Position numbers and translations under genes: made by a program
NCBI GenBank assembly: GCA_021200535.1
Contig: JAJQGL010000038.1
Span: 21,366 to 85,365 of the forward strand
DNA length: 64,000 bases
Direction of reading: 5' to 3'
From: Clostridiaceae bacterium
GTDB lineage: Bacteria; Bacillota; Clostridia; Lachnospirales; Lachnospiraceae
Notes under the pieces: generated by a model
The model's database searches: none
Seen by the model: only the letters and a program-made list of their open reading frames with translations
What the model was told of the DNA's origin: nothing
Part shown: positions 1-10,100 of the stretch, piece by piece
Layout: each line of letters opens with the position of its first letter
Numbering within the stretch: position 1 is the first letter of the stretch

Positions 1-185
1 CGGTTAATTTTCTGCACTGTAGTATAATCCCGAAAATAAGAAAAAATAAAAACCAGTAAAAATACAATCAGCAGCATAATACCCACAAAAACAACATTCC
101 GAAAAAGGTTTTTATCCACCATTCCGCACTTAATAAATATTTCTGTTTCCGCGCAGGAATCTGACTGTTCCATCCGCAATTTCAT
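1..185 (-). CDS. Membrane protein N-terminus (partial, runs off window)
   Basis: Read by hand: ATG at 185 on the minus strand gives MKLRMEQSDSCAETEIFIKCGMVDKNLFRNVVFVGIMLLIVFLLVFIFSYFRDYTTVQKIN..., one hydrophobic helix, open to the window edge. Confidence 0.5.
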   Translation of the reverse strand, partial: MKLRMEQSDSCAETEIFIKCGMVDKNLFRNVVFVGIMLLIVFLLVFIFSYFRDYTTVQKIN

Positions 186-351
186 TTGTAAGCCCCTACT
201 CCCTTTCTTGCACTTTTTTCACTTTCTTCCATTTTATCAAACAATATAGGAAAGTCAATTTCAAATGCGACTTTCCTATATTTCCCATCCCTTTCCTTTT
301 TGATCAGAAACGCTTCCTTTTTATCTCTTTTTTTGTACTGTCATTGTCTTT

Positions 352-591
352 TTAAAACCAGTCTTTTTGGTCAGCAGCTTCTTCTTTCTTTTTCATAGTC
401 CTCCCTCCTCGCCGTTTTACAGCTTTTTCTCGTTTTACAATTTTTTTCGCTTCCCCGATTTTAAGCATTAACCCCTCAAATCCCTCAGATAATTCTTTCC
501 CCTTTGCTACCACCACACAATTATAGCAGACAAAAAAAGCAGAAAAAAGCGCCCACACAGCAAGTTGCAAAAAAATATCTGTAAAATGCAT
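352..591 (-). CDS. Small hypothetical protein with N-terminal hydrophobic segment and basic C-terminus
   Basis: 79-aa ORF; no recognised family; weak SD. Confidence 0.3.
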   Translation of the reverse strand: MHFTDIFLQLAVWALFSAFFVCYNCVVVAKGKELSEGFEGLMLKIGEAKKIVKREKAVKRRGGRTMKKKEEAADQKDWF

Positions 592-753
592 ACGCCGCTT
601 TGTTCGCTGATTTTTTGCAAAAAATCAGCAATTCTGTGCTGTAAGCATTATCACAATTCCAGATTCATGGTACAATGTACAATGATAAATAAGCAGACCG
701 AGCTTGCTTGCTTTTTCAAACCCTTACAAATATTCTCAGAACGGAGGATTACT

Positions 754-1788
754 ATGAACTGGATTAAATATGATATCCATACGACAACTCAGGATGCTGA
801 TCTCATTGCGGCTATTTTGACAGAGTGCGGCATTACCGGCTTTGAAATTACAGACCACGTCCCTTTGACGGAAAAAGAAGAAAAACAAATGTATACAGAT
901 ATTCCTGCAGATACCGGACCAGATGACGGCTCCGCCATTTTGACCTTCTATACAGAAGCGCCCGGCAATACAGAAAAAACTTTTTACAGCACCGGCTCCT
1001 CCTTGCGGGATGATCAGACAGAGCCAGATACGCCCTGTCTGCCGCCTGAGGAAATGGTTTCTATCATTACACAGCATATTCTGGCGCAAAAAACATTTGC
1101 TCCGATTCCCATTCCCAAAATCACCTTTGAAATTCAGGACGATTCCCTGTGGAACACAAAATGGAAAGAAAATTTTAAACCCTTTTATGTTGCAGAGGAT
1201 ATTCTGATCAAACCAACCTGGGAAGAAACACCGGCAGAAACAAAACCAGATGATATTGTGATTGAAATGGATCCCGGTTCTGCCTTTGGTACCGGAACCC
1301 ACGAAACAACGAAGCTCTGTCTTTTGACGCTTCGGAAATACATCACACCGGAGACAAAGATTCTGGACGCCGGCTGCGGCAGCGGCATTCTGGCAATCGC
1401 GGCTCTTCTGTGCGGCGCTGACTCTGCACTCTGCCTTGACATTGATCCTGCCGCTGTCCGGAGTACAAAAGAAAACATGGCAGCCAATCATATTGAAAAC
1501 AACCGCATCTGCGCAATGCAGGAAAACATTCTGGAAAACAGCGATGCATTGCAGAAGAAATACGGCAATACATTTGATATAGCAGTGGCGAATATTTTAG
1601 CAGACGTTATCATTCCACTGTCAGAGTATATCGGCACATTCTTAAAAAAAGACGGCATTTTTATTGCATCTGGTATTCTGGCCGAAAAGGCAGACGCAGT
1701 AGAAACCGCCCTGTCTGCAAACCACTTTGACATACTGGAAAAAAATACCATGGGCGAATGGGTTTCCTATGTCGCAAAACCACAATAA
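754..1788 (+). CDS. prmA: Ribosomal protein L11 methyltransferase
   Basis: MNWIKYDIHTTTQDADLIAAIL..., SAM motif ILDAGCGSGILAIAA, MDPGSAFGTGTHETT. ATG at 754 preceded by CGGAGG; the longer ORF start at 565 is not needed. Confidence 0.93.
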   Translation: MNWIKYDIHTTTQDADLIAAILTECGITGFEITDHVPLTEKEEKQMYTDIPADTGPDDGSAILTFYTEAPGNTEKTFYSTGSSLRDDQTEPDTPCLPPEEMVSIITQHILAQKTFAPIPIPKITFEIQDDSLWNTKWKENFKPFYVAEDILIKPTWEETPAETKPDDIVIEMDPGSAFGTGTHETTKLCLLTLRKYITPETKILDAGCGSGILAIAALLCGADSALCLDIDPAAVRSTKENMAANHIENNRICAMQENILENSDALQKKYGNTFDIAVANILADVIIPLSEYIGTFLKKDGIFIASGILAEKADAVETALSANHFDILEKNTMGEWVSYVAKPQ

Positions 1789-1790
1789 TA

Positions 1791-1837
1791 AAAAGAAACG
1801 GTGTAACCCATTTTACGAAGTTACACCGTTTCTTTTT
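1791..1837 (+). terminator. Intrinsic terminator after prmA
   Basis: GAAACGGTGTAAC...GTTACACCGTTTC followed by TTTTTC. Confidence 0.8.
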
Positions 1838-1874
1838 CTATTGTATTCTGTCTTACAAATCCTTATTTTCTACA

Positions 1875-4103
1875 CTATGCTTTTTGGGCTTTTCTCTGTT
1901 TTCCGGTCTTAAAACGCTTTTTCAGCGTAAACCACAGCGTACCGGCAATGCAGACAGAAGAATATGCTCCGCAGATAACGCCTGCCATCAGCGGAATCGC
2001 AAAATCCCTAATGGATTCTACACCCAGAATTGCCAGCATAATAATCATGAAAAAGGTAGTCAGCGACGTATTAATGCTTCGGGTCAATGTCTGTGTAATA
2101 CTCAGATTAACCGTGTCCTGAATGGCTTCTATGCTTGTTTTGCTGCCCAGATTCTCACGAATACGGTCAAATACAACAATGGTTGCATTGATCGAATATC
2201 CGACAATCGTAAGCATACATGCAATGAAAGTATTTCCTACCGAAATCTTAGTTACCGCATATACCAGAAGAACAATCAGCACATCATGTACCAATGCAAG
2301 CACTGCGCTTCCGGCAAAGACAATATCCTTAAAACGGAACCAGATATACAGCAGCATACAAATGACTGCAATAATCACCGCAACCACCGCATCCGAGCGC
2401 ATATCACCGGAAACCGCCGCACTGATATTCTCATTCTCAATGTTGTTTTCCTCAACACCATAAGTTTCCATAATCGTATCTGTAATCTCATTACGCTGGT
2501 CTTCCGAAAGCTCAACCGTTCTGACCGATAATCCATTGGAACCGGAAATTTCTGAAATCACAACATCATTGGAACCGCTGACATCCTCAAATATTGTCTC
2601 AATTTCCTTCTTTAAATCATCATCCACTTTCTGGTCAGACTGGAAGGTTATGTCAAATGTTGTACCGCCGGAAAAGTCAAGGCCGTAATTTAGGATGTTG
2701 CCATCACATCTTCCCGCCTTATTAACAACCAGCATCACAGCGCAGATAAGAATCAAAACACCGGAAACAGCAAAGAATTTGCCCTTATTTGCAACAAAAT
2801 TAATCGGTTTGCGCTGTTTTTCCACGCCAAAGTATTTTGCATCATCAACACCTAATGTATACATTGCATTTAAAAGGATTTTTGTGATTACAAGTGCTGT
2901 AAACATGGATAAAACAATACCGATTGCCAGCGTTGTCGCAAAACCGCGGACTGTACCGGAACCTTTGATGTACAAAACAAACGCCGCAATCAGGGTAGTG
3001 ACATTACCGTCAATAATTGCAGAAAGCGCCTTGTCAAATCCCATTTTAATACTGGTCTGGACTGTTTTGCCCTTTGCAAGCTCTTCCTTAATACGGGTAA
3101 ATATAATGACGTTGGCATCCACTGCCATACCGATATTCAGTATAATACCTGCCACACCCGGCAGGGTTAATGTAATATCAAGCCCATTTAAGGCAACAAG
3201 CATCAGTACCAGATAGAAAATCAGGGCAACCGATGCAGCAAGACCCGGAAGGCGGTAAAATACCAGCATAAAGAGAATAACCAGTGCAAAACCAATCGCT
3301 CCGGCAAGCAGGCTGCTCTGAATGGCATCCAGACCAAGCTGTGCCCCCACTACTCTTGACTGAACTTCTTTTAACTCTACCGGCAATGCACCGATTCGGA
3401 TCATGGAAGCAAGCTCTGCGGCTTCATCATACGTTGAAAAACCGCCGGAAATCTGTGCTTCACCATTTGAAATTTCTGAATTAACTGTCGGCGCTGACAA
3501 TACTTCATCGTCATAAATAATGTATATTATTTTGTTTGTCGGCGCTGCTTCTTCCGTTGCCTTGGCAAACTTTTTCGTTCCCTTTGTTTTAAATGTCAGG
3601 TTAACGACATATTCTTTCTGCTTTGTCTGGGAATCCTGCTCAATATTTGCCTCCGCATTCTTGATATCCTGACCGGAACAGATGATATCTTCCTCATCAT
3701 ATGACGGAACAGAATCATCGTCAAACTCAACATCATCTTCCCCGACAAAAGCCAGTGTACCTTCCTTACCCAGGCTCTCCAACACTTCATCCGCATTTGC
3801 CACACCCGGGATATCAATCGTGATACGTCCGCCTTCTGCAATTACAACAGAGGATTCCGTGCTGTAAACCTCTGCACGCTTCTGCAGCATGTTGCGGGTA
3901 TCCTCCAAATCTTCATCTGAGAAGTCGTCACCGACAGCCTCATAGGTAATGCTGACACCACCTGCCAGATCCAGTCCAAGCTTAATGTTTTGTGCGCTTC
4001 CTTTGTGTGCTTTGGTAAAACCAACTAAAGTTGTAAATGCACAAAGAACAATCAGCGCAATAATCACAAAAATTTGCAGGATGGCTTTCCTTTTGTCCTT
4101 CAT
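1875..4103 (-). CDS. secDF: Protein translocase subunit SecDF (single-chain fusion)
   Basis: 742 aa; SecD-like first half (LGLDLAGGVSITYEA, GMAVDANVIIFTRIKEEL) and SecF-like second half (GLDFSGGTTFDITF, GYSINATIVVFDRIREN). Confidence 0.95.
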   Translation of the reverse strand: MKDKRKAILQIFVIIALIVLCAFTTLVGFTKAHKGSAQNIKLGLDLAGGVSITYEAVGDDFSDEDLEDTRNMLQKRAEVYSTESSVVIAEGGRITIDIPGVANADEVLESLGKEGTLAFVGEDDVEFDDDSVPSYDEEDIICSGQDIKNAEANIEQDSQTKQKEYVVNLTFKTKGTKKFAKATEEAAPTNKIIYIIYDDEVLSAPTVNSEISNGEAQISGGFSTYDEAAELASMIRIGALPVELKEVQSRVVGAQLGLDAIQSSLLAGAIGFALVILFMLVFYRLPGLAASVALIFYLVLMLVALNGLDITLTLPGVAGIILNIGMAVDANVIIFTRIKEELAKGKTVQTSIKMGFDKALSAIIDGNVTTLIAAFVLYIKGSGTVRGFATTLAIGIVLSMFTALVITKILLNAMYTLGVDDAKYFGVEKQRKPINFVANKGKFFAVSGVLILICAVMLVVNKAGRCDGNILNYGLDFSGGTTFDITFQSDQKVDDDLKKEIETIFEDVSGSNDVVISEISGSNGLSVRTVELSEDQRNEITDTIMETYGVEENNIENENISAAVSGDMRSDAVVAVIIAVICMLLYIWFRFKDIVFAGSAVLALVHDVLIVLLVYAVTKISVGNTFIACMLTIVGYSINATIVVFDRIRENLGSKTSIEAIQDTVNLSITQTLTRSINTSLTTFFMIIMLAILGVESIRDFAIPLMAGVICGAYSSVCIAGTLWFTLKKRFKTGKQRKAQKA

Positions 4104-4255
4104 ATTACTTTTCTCCTTTAATTTTAGCTACTATTTGTAATTTCCCTTTTTCCTTTTGATCTGCCTCTCTCACCTGTCAGTTACTCCAAAAGAAAAATTA
4201 CGCTAATTTGTATTATAACATAGACTTTATCTGCTTGGCAAGGCAAAGAATATTG

Positions 4256-5230
4256 TTATTTTGCGGAATAGTAGACCTGTCCATCCTCCAGCTCAATCCC
4301 TTTATAATAAAACAGCTCATCAACCGTAACCAGCAAAAACCCCTTTTTCTGCAAATACGGAACCAGTTTTTTCACCGTTGACGCTGTTGCCTGATACAGA
4401 TCATGCATCAGAACAATATCCCCATCCTGAATTGATTTACAGCGTTTAAAAATCTTTTTCGAATTTCGGCTCCGCCAGTCCTCCGAATCAATACTCCAGC
4501 AGATCATCGGCATCCCCACCGTGCTCTTTACCTTGCTGTCAACCATCCCGCCCGGCGGACGCAGCGCTGACGCCTTGCAGCCGATTACCTTTTCGATCGC
4601 ACTGTTTGCCTTATCGACCTGATATTTGATCTGCTTCTTTTTGATGCCGGTCAAATAAACATGGCCATAGGTATGGCTTGCAATCTGACACCCCTGTTCA
4701 TATGCCTGTTCTACAACATCAGAATAGGCCGGAATACGGTTTGCCACACAAAAGAAAGTAGCACGCGCATCATTTGCTTTTAATACTTTTAATATTTTAC
4801 TGGTAACCGGCGTGTATGGTCCATCATCAAACGTAAGCGCAACCATCGGTTTATCTTTGTCCAGATCGGTGCGTATCCATCGCTGCTGCCCGTCCGGCGC
4901 CGCGCTTTCCTGCGGCGCTTCTGTCTCCGCCGGCGCTTCCTCCGCCTGCGCCTTTTTCGTGCTTTCACTATCCCCGGAATCCTCTGATTTACGGTTTGTA
5001 TCTTTATCCGCCTCAACTGCCCCGGATTCCGTGTATGCCCCCTTATTTAACGAAACTACTTCCCCCACCATAACAATCAGAATGATAATTAATGCAATCG
5101 CGGAATTAATCAGGATCATCTGCGTGCGCAGCTGCTTTTTCCGGCGTCTTTGTGATGCTTTTGAACGCTTTCTAAAGCTTTCCTTTTCCGAATTATTTTC
5201 TGAATCGCGGATATCGTCTTGTAATTTCAT
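4256..5230 (-). CDS. Polysaccharide deacetylase family protein
   Basis: TFDDGPYTPVTSKIL and SHTYGH motifs; N-terminal TM anchor. Confidence 0.9.
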   Translation of the reverse strand: MKLQDDIRDSENNSEKESFRKRSKASQRRRKKQLRTQMILINSAIALIIILIVMVGEVVSLNKGAYTESGAVEADKDTNRKSEDSGDSESTKKAQAEEAPAETEAPQESAAPDGQQRWIRTDLDKDKPMVALTFDDGPYTPVTSKILKVLKANDARATFFCVANRIPAYSDVVEQAYEQGCQIASHTYGHVYLTGIKKKQIKYQVDKANSAIEKVIGCKASALRPPGGMVDSKVKSTVGMPMICWSIDSEDWRSRNSKKIFKRCKSIQDGDIVLMHDLYQATASTVKKLVPYLQKKGFLLVTVDELFYYKGIELEDGQVYYSAK

Positions 5231-5402
5231 TTCTGCTCCTTTTTTGATTTTCCCTGATTGAAAACCGGACTAATCTTTTGCCGAAATATCATCATAACAT
5301 ATATTTATTGCTTTTTCATTACATATTTATTACGTTTTATATTTTCAAAAGCTGGCGGGCCGCCGGCACAGATCATCCCCTTGTCTGTCCGCAAAAAATA
5401 TG

Positions 5403-5789
5403 CTAATGCGCCCTTCCTTCTGCTTTTTGGCCGGGCGCAAGCATACCGCCCAGCATACCGGATATGACGCAGACAAATGCGCCGCTGACAAGCTGTGTAT
5501 TGCCCGACACCGGCGTCTCTGCAAAAGCAACTCCGGCAAGCAGTAAAACGGCAAAATAAACGCCTCCAACCAAAAGCCCCCAGAAAAATTTTTGCTGCCC
5601 CATGGATTTTCCTGCCAGAAAGCCGCCCAGTATATTTATCAAAACATAAATAAAAATAATCCCACCGCTCAGCAGCGCAGATGTGCCATCCGTCTTCCAG
5701 ATAATTGCCGACAGCAGCAACAGCAACAGCAGTGAGCCAATAAACATTATCCCCAATATCACAAAAAAAATCACCAGTTTATTTTTCAT
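5403..5789 (-). CDS. TIGR04086-like integral membrane protein
   Basis: 128 aa, four hydrophobic helices, Gly-rich GGFLAGKSMGQQKFFWGLLVGG, located near yajC. Confidence 0.65.
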   Translation of the reverse strand: MKNKLVIFFVILGIMFIGSLLLLLLLSAIIWKTDGTSALLSGGIIFIYVLINILGGFLAGKSMGQQKFFWGLLVGGVYFAVLLLAGVAFAETPVSGNTQLVSGAFVCVISGMLGGMLAPGQKAEGRAH

Positions 5790-6087
5790 ATTCCTCCCTC
5801 CTGCAAATGAATAATGCCTATCCTGTTTAACAGCTTCGGCCAGTGCAGAAAAAAAGTTTTATTACTTCTATGTTTATCCGCTGTCTGTCAGATTTATTCC
5901 AAAAGATCACGGCTGCATTTTATTTTGTAATTGACAATTCATCTGTTTTCGTACAATATGATGATGCTGGTACATCGTTTTCCAGGCAAACCGACTGTAT
6001 ACGCAGAATGAATTTTTATATTTATGGCTTTTAGACCCGCTTAAATCAATAATTGATACGAAACAAGAAAGGATAGATGAAAGGAAA

Positions 6088-6960
6088 ATGACAATGAAAT
6101 TAGTTGATCTGCATGTTCACTCTGATTTTTCTGACGGCACGTGTTCTCCTGATACGCTCGCTGATCTGGCAGTCCGGAAGGGATTATCTGCAATCGCCCT
6201 GACCGACCACGATACCACGGCCGGAATCGAAAGCGCGCAGGCCTATATAACAAAAAAAGCCCTGCCGTTAACATTAATTCCCGGTACAGAGCTTTCCACC
6301 GTGTATAACGGACAGGAAATCCATATTGTAGGGCTTATGATTGACCCAAATAACGAAACACTTGTAAAAACCACAAAAGAAATGATTGAACGCCGTACCC
6401 GCCGCAACGATGAAATGGCGGCCAATCTGCAAAAAGCCGGAATTCCGATCACGATAGCTGCCTTAAAAGCCGGGAATCCGGATACTGTCATCACAAGAGC
6501 GCATTTTGCAAAATTTCTCGTCGATACCGGAGTGGTAAAAGACGGCAAAGAAGCTTTCAGAAAATACCTCAGTGAAGATTGTCCGTATTATGTCCCACGT
6601 TTTAAAATTAGTGCAAAAAGCGGCATCCGGCTCATCCGAAATGCAGGCGGCCTGCCGATTCTTGCGCATCCGCTGCACTATAAGCTTCCCGAACAGAAAC
6701 TCCGCACAATGCTGGATTCTCTCAAAGAGGCCGGACTGATCGGAATTGAGGTAAAATATTCCAACCACACTGCACAGGATGAACGGTTTGTCCGCCATCT
6801 TGCAAAAGAATACCATTTGCTGCCAAGCGGCGGCTCTGACTTTCACGGCACGAACAAACCTGCGATTGCCCTTGGCACCGGCAGAGGTAATCTTGCTGTG
6901 CCATATGCCTATCTGGAAGAGCTGACCGAATACCACATGCGGCAGCAAAATGCCACCTGA
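6088..6960 (+). CDS. PHP-domain phosphoesterase
   Basis: DLHVHSDFSDGTCSP, ALTDHDTTAG, HPLHY, GGSDFHG motifs. Confidence 0.9.
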   Translation: MTMKLVDLHVHSDFSDGTCSPDTLADLAVRKGLSAIALTDHDTTAGIESAQAYITKKALPLTLIPGTELSTVYNGQEIHIVGLMIDPNNETLVKTTKEMIERRTRRNDEMAANLQKAGIPITIAALKAGNPDTVITRAHFAKFLVDTGVVKDGKEAFRKYLSEDCPYYVPRFKISAKSGIRLIRNAGGLPILAHPLHYKLPEQKLRTMLDSLKEAGLIGIEVKYSNHTAQDERFVRHLAKEYHLLPSGGSDFHGTNKPAIALGTGRGNLAVPYAYLEELTEYHMRQQNAT

Positions 6961-7036
6961 CAGCCAAGAATACCGCCTGACAGCCAAACGGCTTTCCCTC
7001 TGCCTCAGCCTGATATGGGGAGCGGGAAAGCAAACC

Positions 7037-7357
7037 TTACCCCTCGCTCTCCGCTTTCTCAATCTCCACAATATTTTCTTTTTTCATTGGGATACGGCAG
7101 TTTTTATTGTTTCCAAACTCTACAATCACAATGTCGTCCATAATATCGATTACCACGCCAAAAAAACCGCTGGTTGTCAGTATGTTATCACCGATCTCTA
7201 ACGCTGCGACTAACGAATCGTGCTCCTTCTGTTTCTTTTTCTGCGGACGAATTGCAAAGAACCAGAAGATTCCGATAATGACCGCATACATTAAAAGCAT
7301 CATTACCAAGCTTCCTCCGCTGCTTGTACTGCTCGCAATAACTGGTGTAAAATTCAT
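7037..7357 (-). CDS. yajC: Preprotein translocase subunit YajC
   Basis: FFAIRPQKKKQKEHDSLVAALEIGDNILTTSGFFGVV; adjacent to tgt. Confidence 0.93.
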   Translation of the reverse strand: MNFTPVIASSTSSGGSLVMMLLMYAVIIGIFWFFAIRPQKKKQKEHDSLVAALEIGDNILTTSGFFGVVIDIMDDIVIVEFGNNKNCRIPMKKENIVEIEKAESEG

Positions 7358-8487
7358 ATTGTCTCCTCCTTCATCTGCTCTGATTTCTGCTTTTTATATT
7401 CCTGAAAACACCCCTTTTCAATGGCATCACGTATCTCTTCCATCATCGTGTTATAAAAAAAGAGATTATGTGTTACCATCAGGCGGAGTCCCAGCATTTC
7501 CTTTGCCTTTAACAAATGGCGGATATATGCCCTGCTGTAATGCCTGCAAACCGGGCAGCCGCACGTCTCATCTAACGGCCTGTCATCCAACTCGTATCTT
7601 GCATTTAACAGATTCATCTTTCCGTGATTGGTATAGGCATGGCCATGGCGTCCATTCCTTGCCGGGTAAACGCAATCAAAAAAATCCACCCCGCGCTCTA
7701 CCGCCTCTAAAATATTTTCCGGTGTTCCAACTCCCATCAGATAAACCGGTTTCTCCTCCGGCAGCCATGGTACCGTCTCCTCAATAATCCGGTACATTTC
7801 CTCATGGGATTCCCCCACCGCAAGGCCGCCCAATGCATATCCATCCAGATCCATCTCCGCAATGCGTTTCGCATGGTCAATCCGGATATCCGCAAAGGTT
7901 CCTCCCTGATTAATTCCAAATAGCATCTGTTTCGGATTGATGGTATCATCTCTTGCATTCAGGCGTTTCATCTCCGCAATGCACCTCTCCAGCCATCTGG
8001 TTGTCCGGTCTACCGAGTCCTGCATATATTGTCTGGTCGCCGGATGCGGCGGACACTCGTCAAATGCCATTGCAATCGTAGAAGCAATATTAGACTGAAT
8101 CTGCATGCTTTCCTCCGGCCCCATAAAAATTTTTCTCCCATCCACATGAGAGCGAAAGAGCACACCCTCTTCTTTAATCTTTCGCAGATCGGAGAGAGAA
8201 AAAACCTGAAATCCGCCGGAGTCCGTAAGAATCGGTTTCTCCCAGGAAATAAACTGATGCAGGCCTCCAAGCTTTTTGACAACCTCATCTCCCGGCCTGA
8301 CATGGAGATGATAGGTATTGCATAAAACAACCTGTGTCCGAATCTCCTGCAGGTCCTGGGCAGAGACTGCCCCTTTCATCGCGCCGACTGTTCCAACATT
8401 CATAAACACCGGTGTCTGAATCGTCCCATGCACAGTCTCAAGCCTGCCTCTTTTGGCATTTCCATCTTTACATAATATTTTGTACAT
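7354..8487 (-). CDS. tgt: tRNA-guanine(34) transglycosylase
   Basis: Full-length match by eye: TDSGGFQVFSL, zinc motif CGCPVCRHYSRAYIRHL. Start taken at MYKILCKDG; the ORF extends to 8511. Confidence 0.95.
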   Translation of the reverse strand: MYKILCKDGNAKRGRLETVHGTIQTPVFMNVGTVGAMKGAVSAQDLQEIRTQVVLCNTYHLHVRPGDEVVKKLGGLHQFISWEKPILTDSGGFQVFSLSDLRKIKEEGVLFRSHVDGRKIFMGPEESMQIQSNIASTIAMAFDECPPHPATRQYMQDSVDRTTRWLERCIAEMKRLNARDDTINPKQMLFGINQGGTFADIRIDHAKRIAEMDLDGYALGGLAVGESHEEMYRIIEETVPWLPEEKPVYLMGVGTPENILEAVERGVDFFDCVYPARNGRHGHAYTNHGKMNLLNARYELDDRPLDETCGCPVCRHYSRAYIRHLLKAKEMLGLRLMVTHNLFFYNTMMEEIRDAIEKGCFQEYKKQKSEQMKEETI

Positions 8488-8516
8488 AATTTTTTCATTT
8501 CCGCGCCGCAAGGAAG

Positions 8517-8978
8517 CTATCTCTCAAAAAAGTCAATCAGTATCTTAACCAGAAAGACAATCAGAAGAATCGGCAGCGCAAAGAAGAGCAAAAAGCGGAA
8601 TACCCGAAAGGCAACCATAAGCATCAGCAGCACAAACAAAAAAACAACAATCCAAAACACAACTTTTTCAAAGGAAAAAGCGCCATGCCCGGACTTACCG
8701 TCCGCAGCGTGCCTCTCCCCGGCATTGCCATTGCTATATTCGCTTCTTGCCTGCTGCTCATAATAATCTGCCATCGGTCCCTTAGACGCCCTATACGCTT
8801 CAATAATGGTGCGCGCAATCAGTCTGGGATCTCCCAGCTCCTGAATCAGCTCCTGGTCGGATAACTCTGACTGTTTAAAATAATCCTGATAAAATGCAAT
8901 ATTTTGCTCCACTTCTTCCATGGGAATATAGCCCTCCAGGCTTTCCCGCAAAATAGAAAAAAATTCTGCTTTACCCAT
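8517..8978 (-). CDS. DUF1700 (HAAS-type) membrane protein
   Basis: MGKAEFFSILRESLEGYIPMEEVEQNIAFYQDYF...LGDPRLIARTII then C-terminal TM helices. Confidence 0.7.
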   Translation of the reverse strand: MGKAEFFSILRESLEGYIPMEEVEQNIAFYQDYFKQSELSDQELIQELGDPRLIARTIIEAYRASKGPMADYYEQQARSEYSNGNAGERHAADGKSGHGAFSFEKVVFWIVVFLFVLLMLMVAFRVFRFLLFFALPILLIVFLVKILIDFFER

Positions 8979-9020
8979 AGCTCCTCCTAAAGTTTCCGGC
9001 GCAATTTTTTTAATCTGAAT

Positions 9021-9050
9021 AAAGAGTTCCGCTTTGCGAAACTCTTTTTA
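9021..9050. terminator. Terminator-like hairpin downstream of fba
   Basis: AAAGAGTTCCGC-TTT-GCGAAACTCTTT, one mismatch, with T-rich tail on the plus side. Confidence 0.55.
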
Positions 9051-9070
9051 TTTTTTGTCTTGCCAAACTT

Positions 9071-9937
9071 TTATTCCGCTTTTCCAACAGAGCCGAATAA
9101 TTCCATTTTTTCCTTAACTGTTGCTTTGATAGCCTCCGCACCCGGTGCAAGAAGCTTACGCGGATCAAAGCCCTTTCCTTCCAGATCTTTTCCCTCTTCA
9201 ATATATTTGCGGGTAGCCTCCTGGAAAGCAAGCTGGCACTCTGTATTTACATTGATTTTTGCAACACCCAGGGAAATTGCTTTTTTAATCATATCAGCCG
9301 GAATGCCGGTACCACCGTGAAGCACCAGAGGCATATCGCCAGTCTTTGCCTGAATGGCATCCAATGTCTCAAAGCTTAAGCCTGCCCAGTTCTCTGGATA
9401 TTTTCCGTGAATATTTCCGATTCCTGCTGCAAGCATCGTCACGCCGAGATCTGCCACTGCCTTACACTCATCCGGATCCGCACACTCACCGGCGCCGACA
9501 ACACCGTCTTCCTCACCGCCAATGGAACCAACTTCCGCCTCTAAAGAAAGACCGAGAACATCACAGGCATGAACAAGCTCTGTTGTCTTCTGAATATTCT
9601 CCTCGATCGGATAGTGGGAACCATCAAACATAATAGAAGAGAAACCTGCGTTGATACAGGCCTTTGCCCCTTCAAAAGAACCGTGATCCAGATGAAGCGC
9701 TACCGGAACGGTAATATTTAATTCCTCTAACATTCCTTCCACCATACCGACAATCGTCTTGTAGCCGCACATATATTTTCCGGCTCCCTCAGATACTCCT
9801 AAAATAACCGGTGATTTTAACTCCTGTGCTGTCAGCAGAATGGACTTTGTCCACTCCAGGTTGTTAATATTAAACTGACCTACTGCATACTTTCCTGCCT
9901 TTGCTTTTGTAAGCATTTCCTTTGCTGAAACTAACAT
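9071..9937 (-). CDS. fba: Class II fructose-bisphosphate aldolase
   Basis: MLVSAKEMLTKAKAGKYAVGQFNINNLEWTK, HLDHG, LHGGTGIP; start at 9937 rather than ORF start 10039. Confidence 0.95.
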   Translation of the reverse strand: MLVSAKEMLTKAKAGKYAVGQFNINNLEWTKSILLTAQELKSPVILGVSEGAGKYMCGYKTIVGMVEGMLEELNITVPVALHLDHGSFEGAKACINAGFSSIMFDGSHYPIEENIQKTTELVHACDVLGLSLEAEVGSIGGEEDGVVGAGECADPDECKAVADLGVTMLAAGIGNIHGKYPENWAGLSFETLDAIQAKTGDMPLVLHGGTGIPADMIKKAISLGVAKINVNTECQLAFQEATRKYIEEGKDLEGKGFDPRKLLAPGAEAIKATVKEKMELFGSVGKAE

Positions 9938-10100
9938 AAATATAACCTCCATCTTTTGATTTGTCCGGTTCCAGACACAGGTCGGAGCCCGGCGCATGTA
10001 TTTACTGCAGAGCCATATCTCATCTGATATAACAATCAAAAATCATTATATACCATAATCTTCAAAAAAGAAACAGAAAAATGAATCAGAACAGCTATTT

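Noticed and set aside
736-1491. 251-aa antisense ORF opposite prmA
   Set aside because: Cys/Phe-rich, no recognisable domain, fully overlaps a well-supported gene.
6955-6990. Direct repeat CCTGACAGCCAA at the PHP gene stop codon
   Set aside because: Short two-copy repeat, explained by a local duplication; no evident function.
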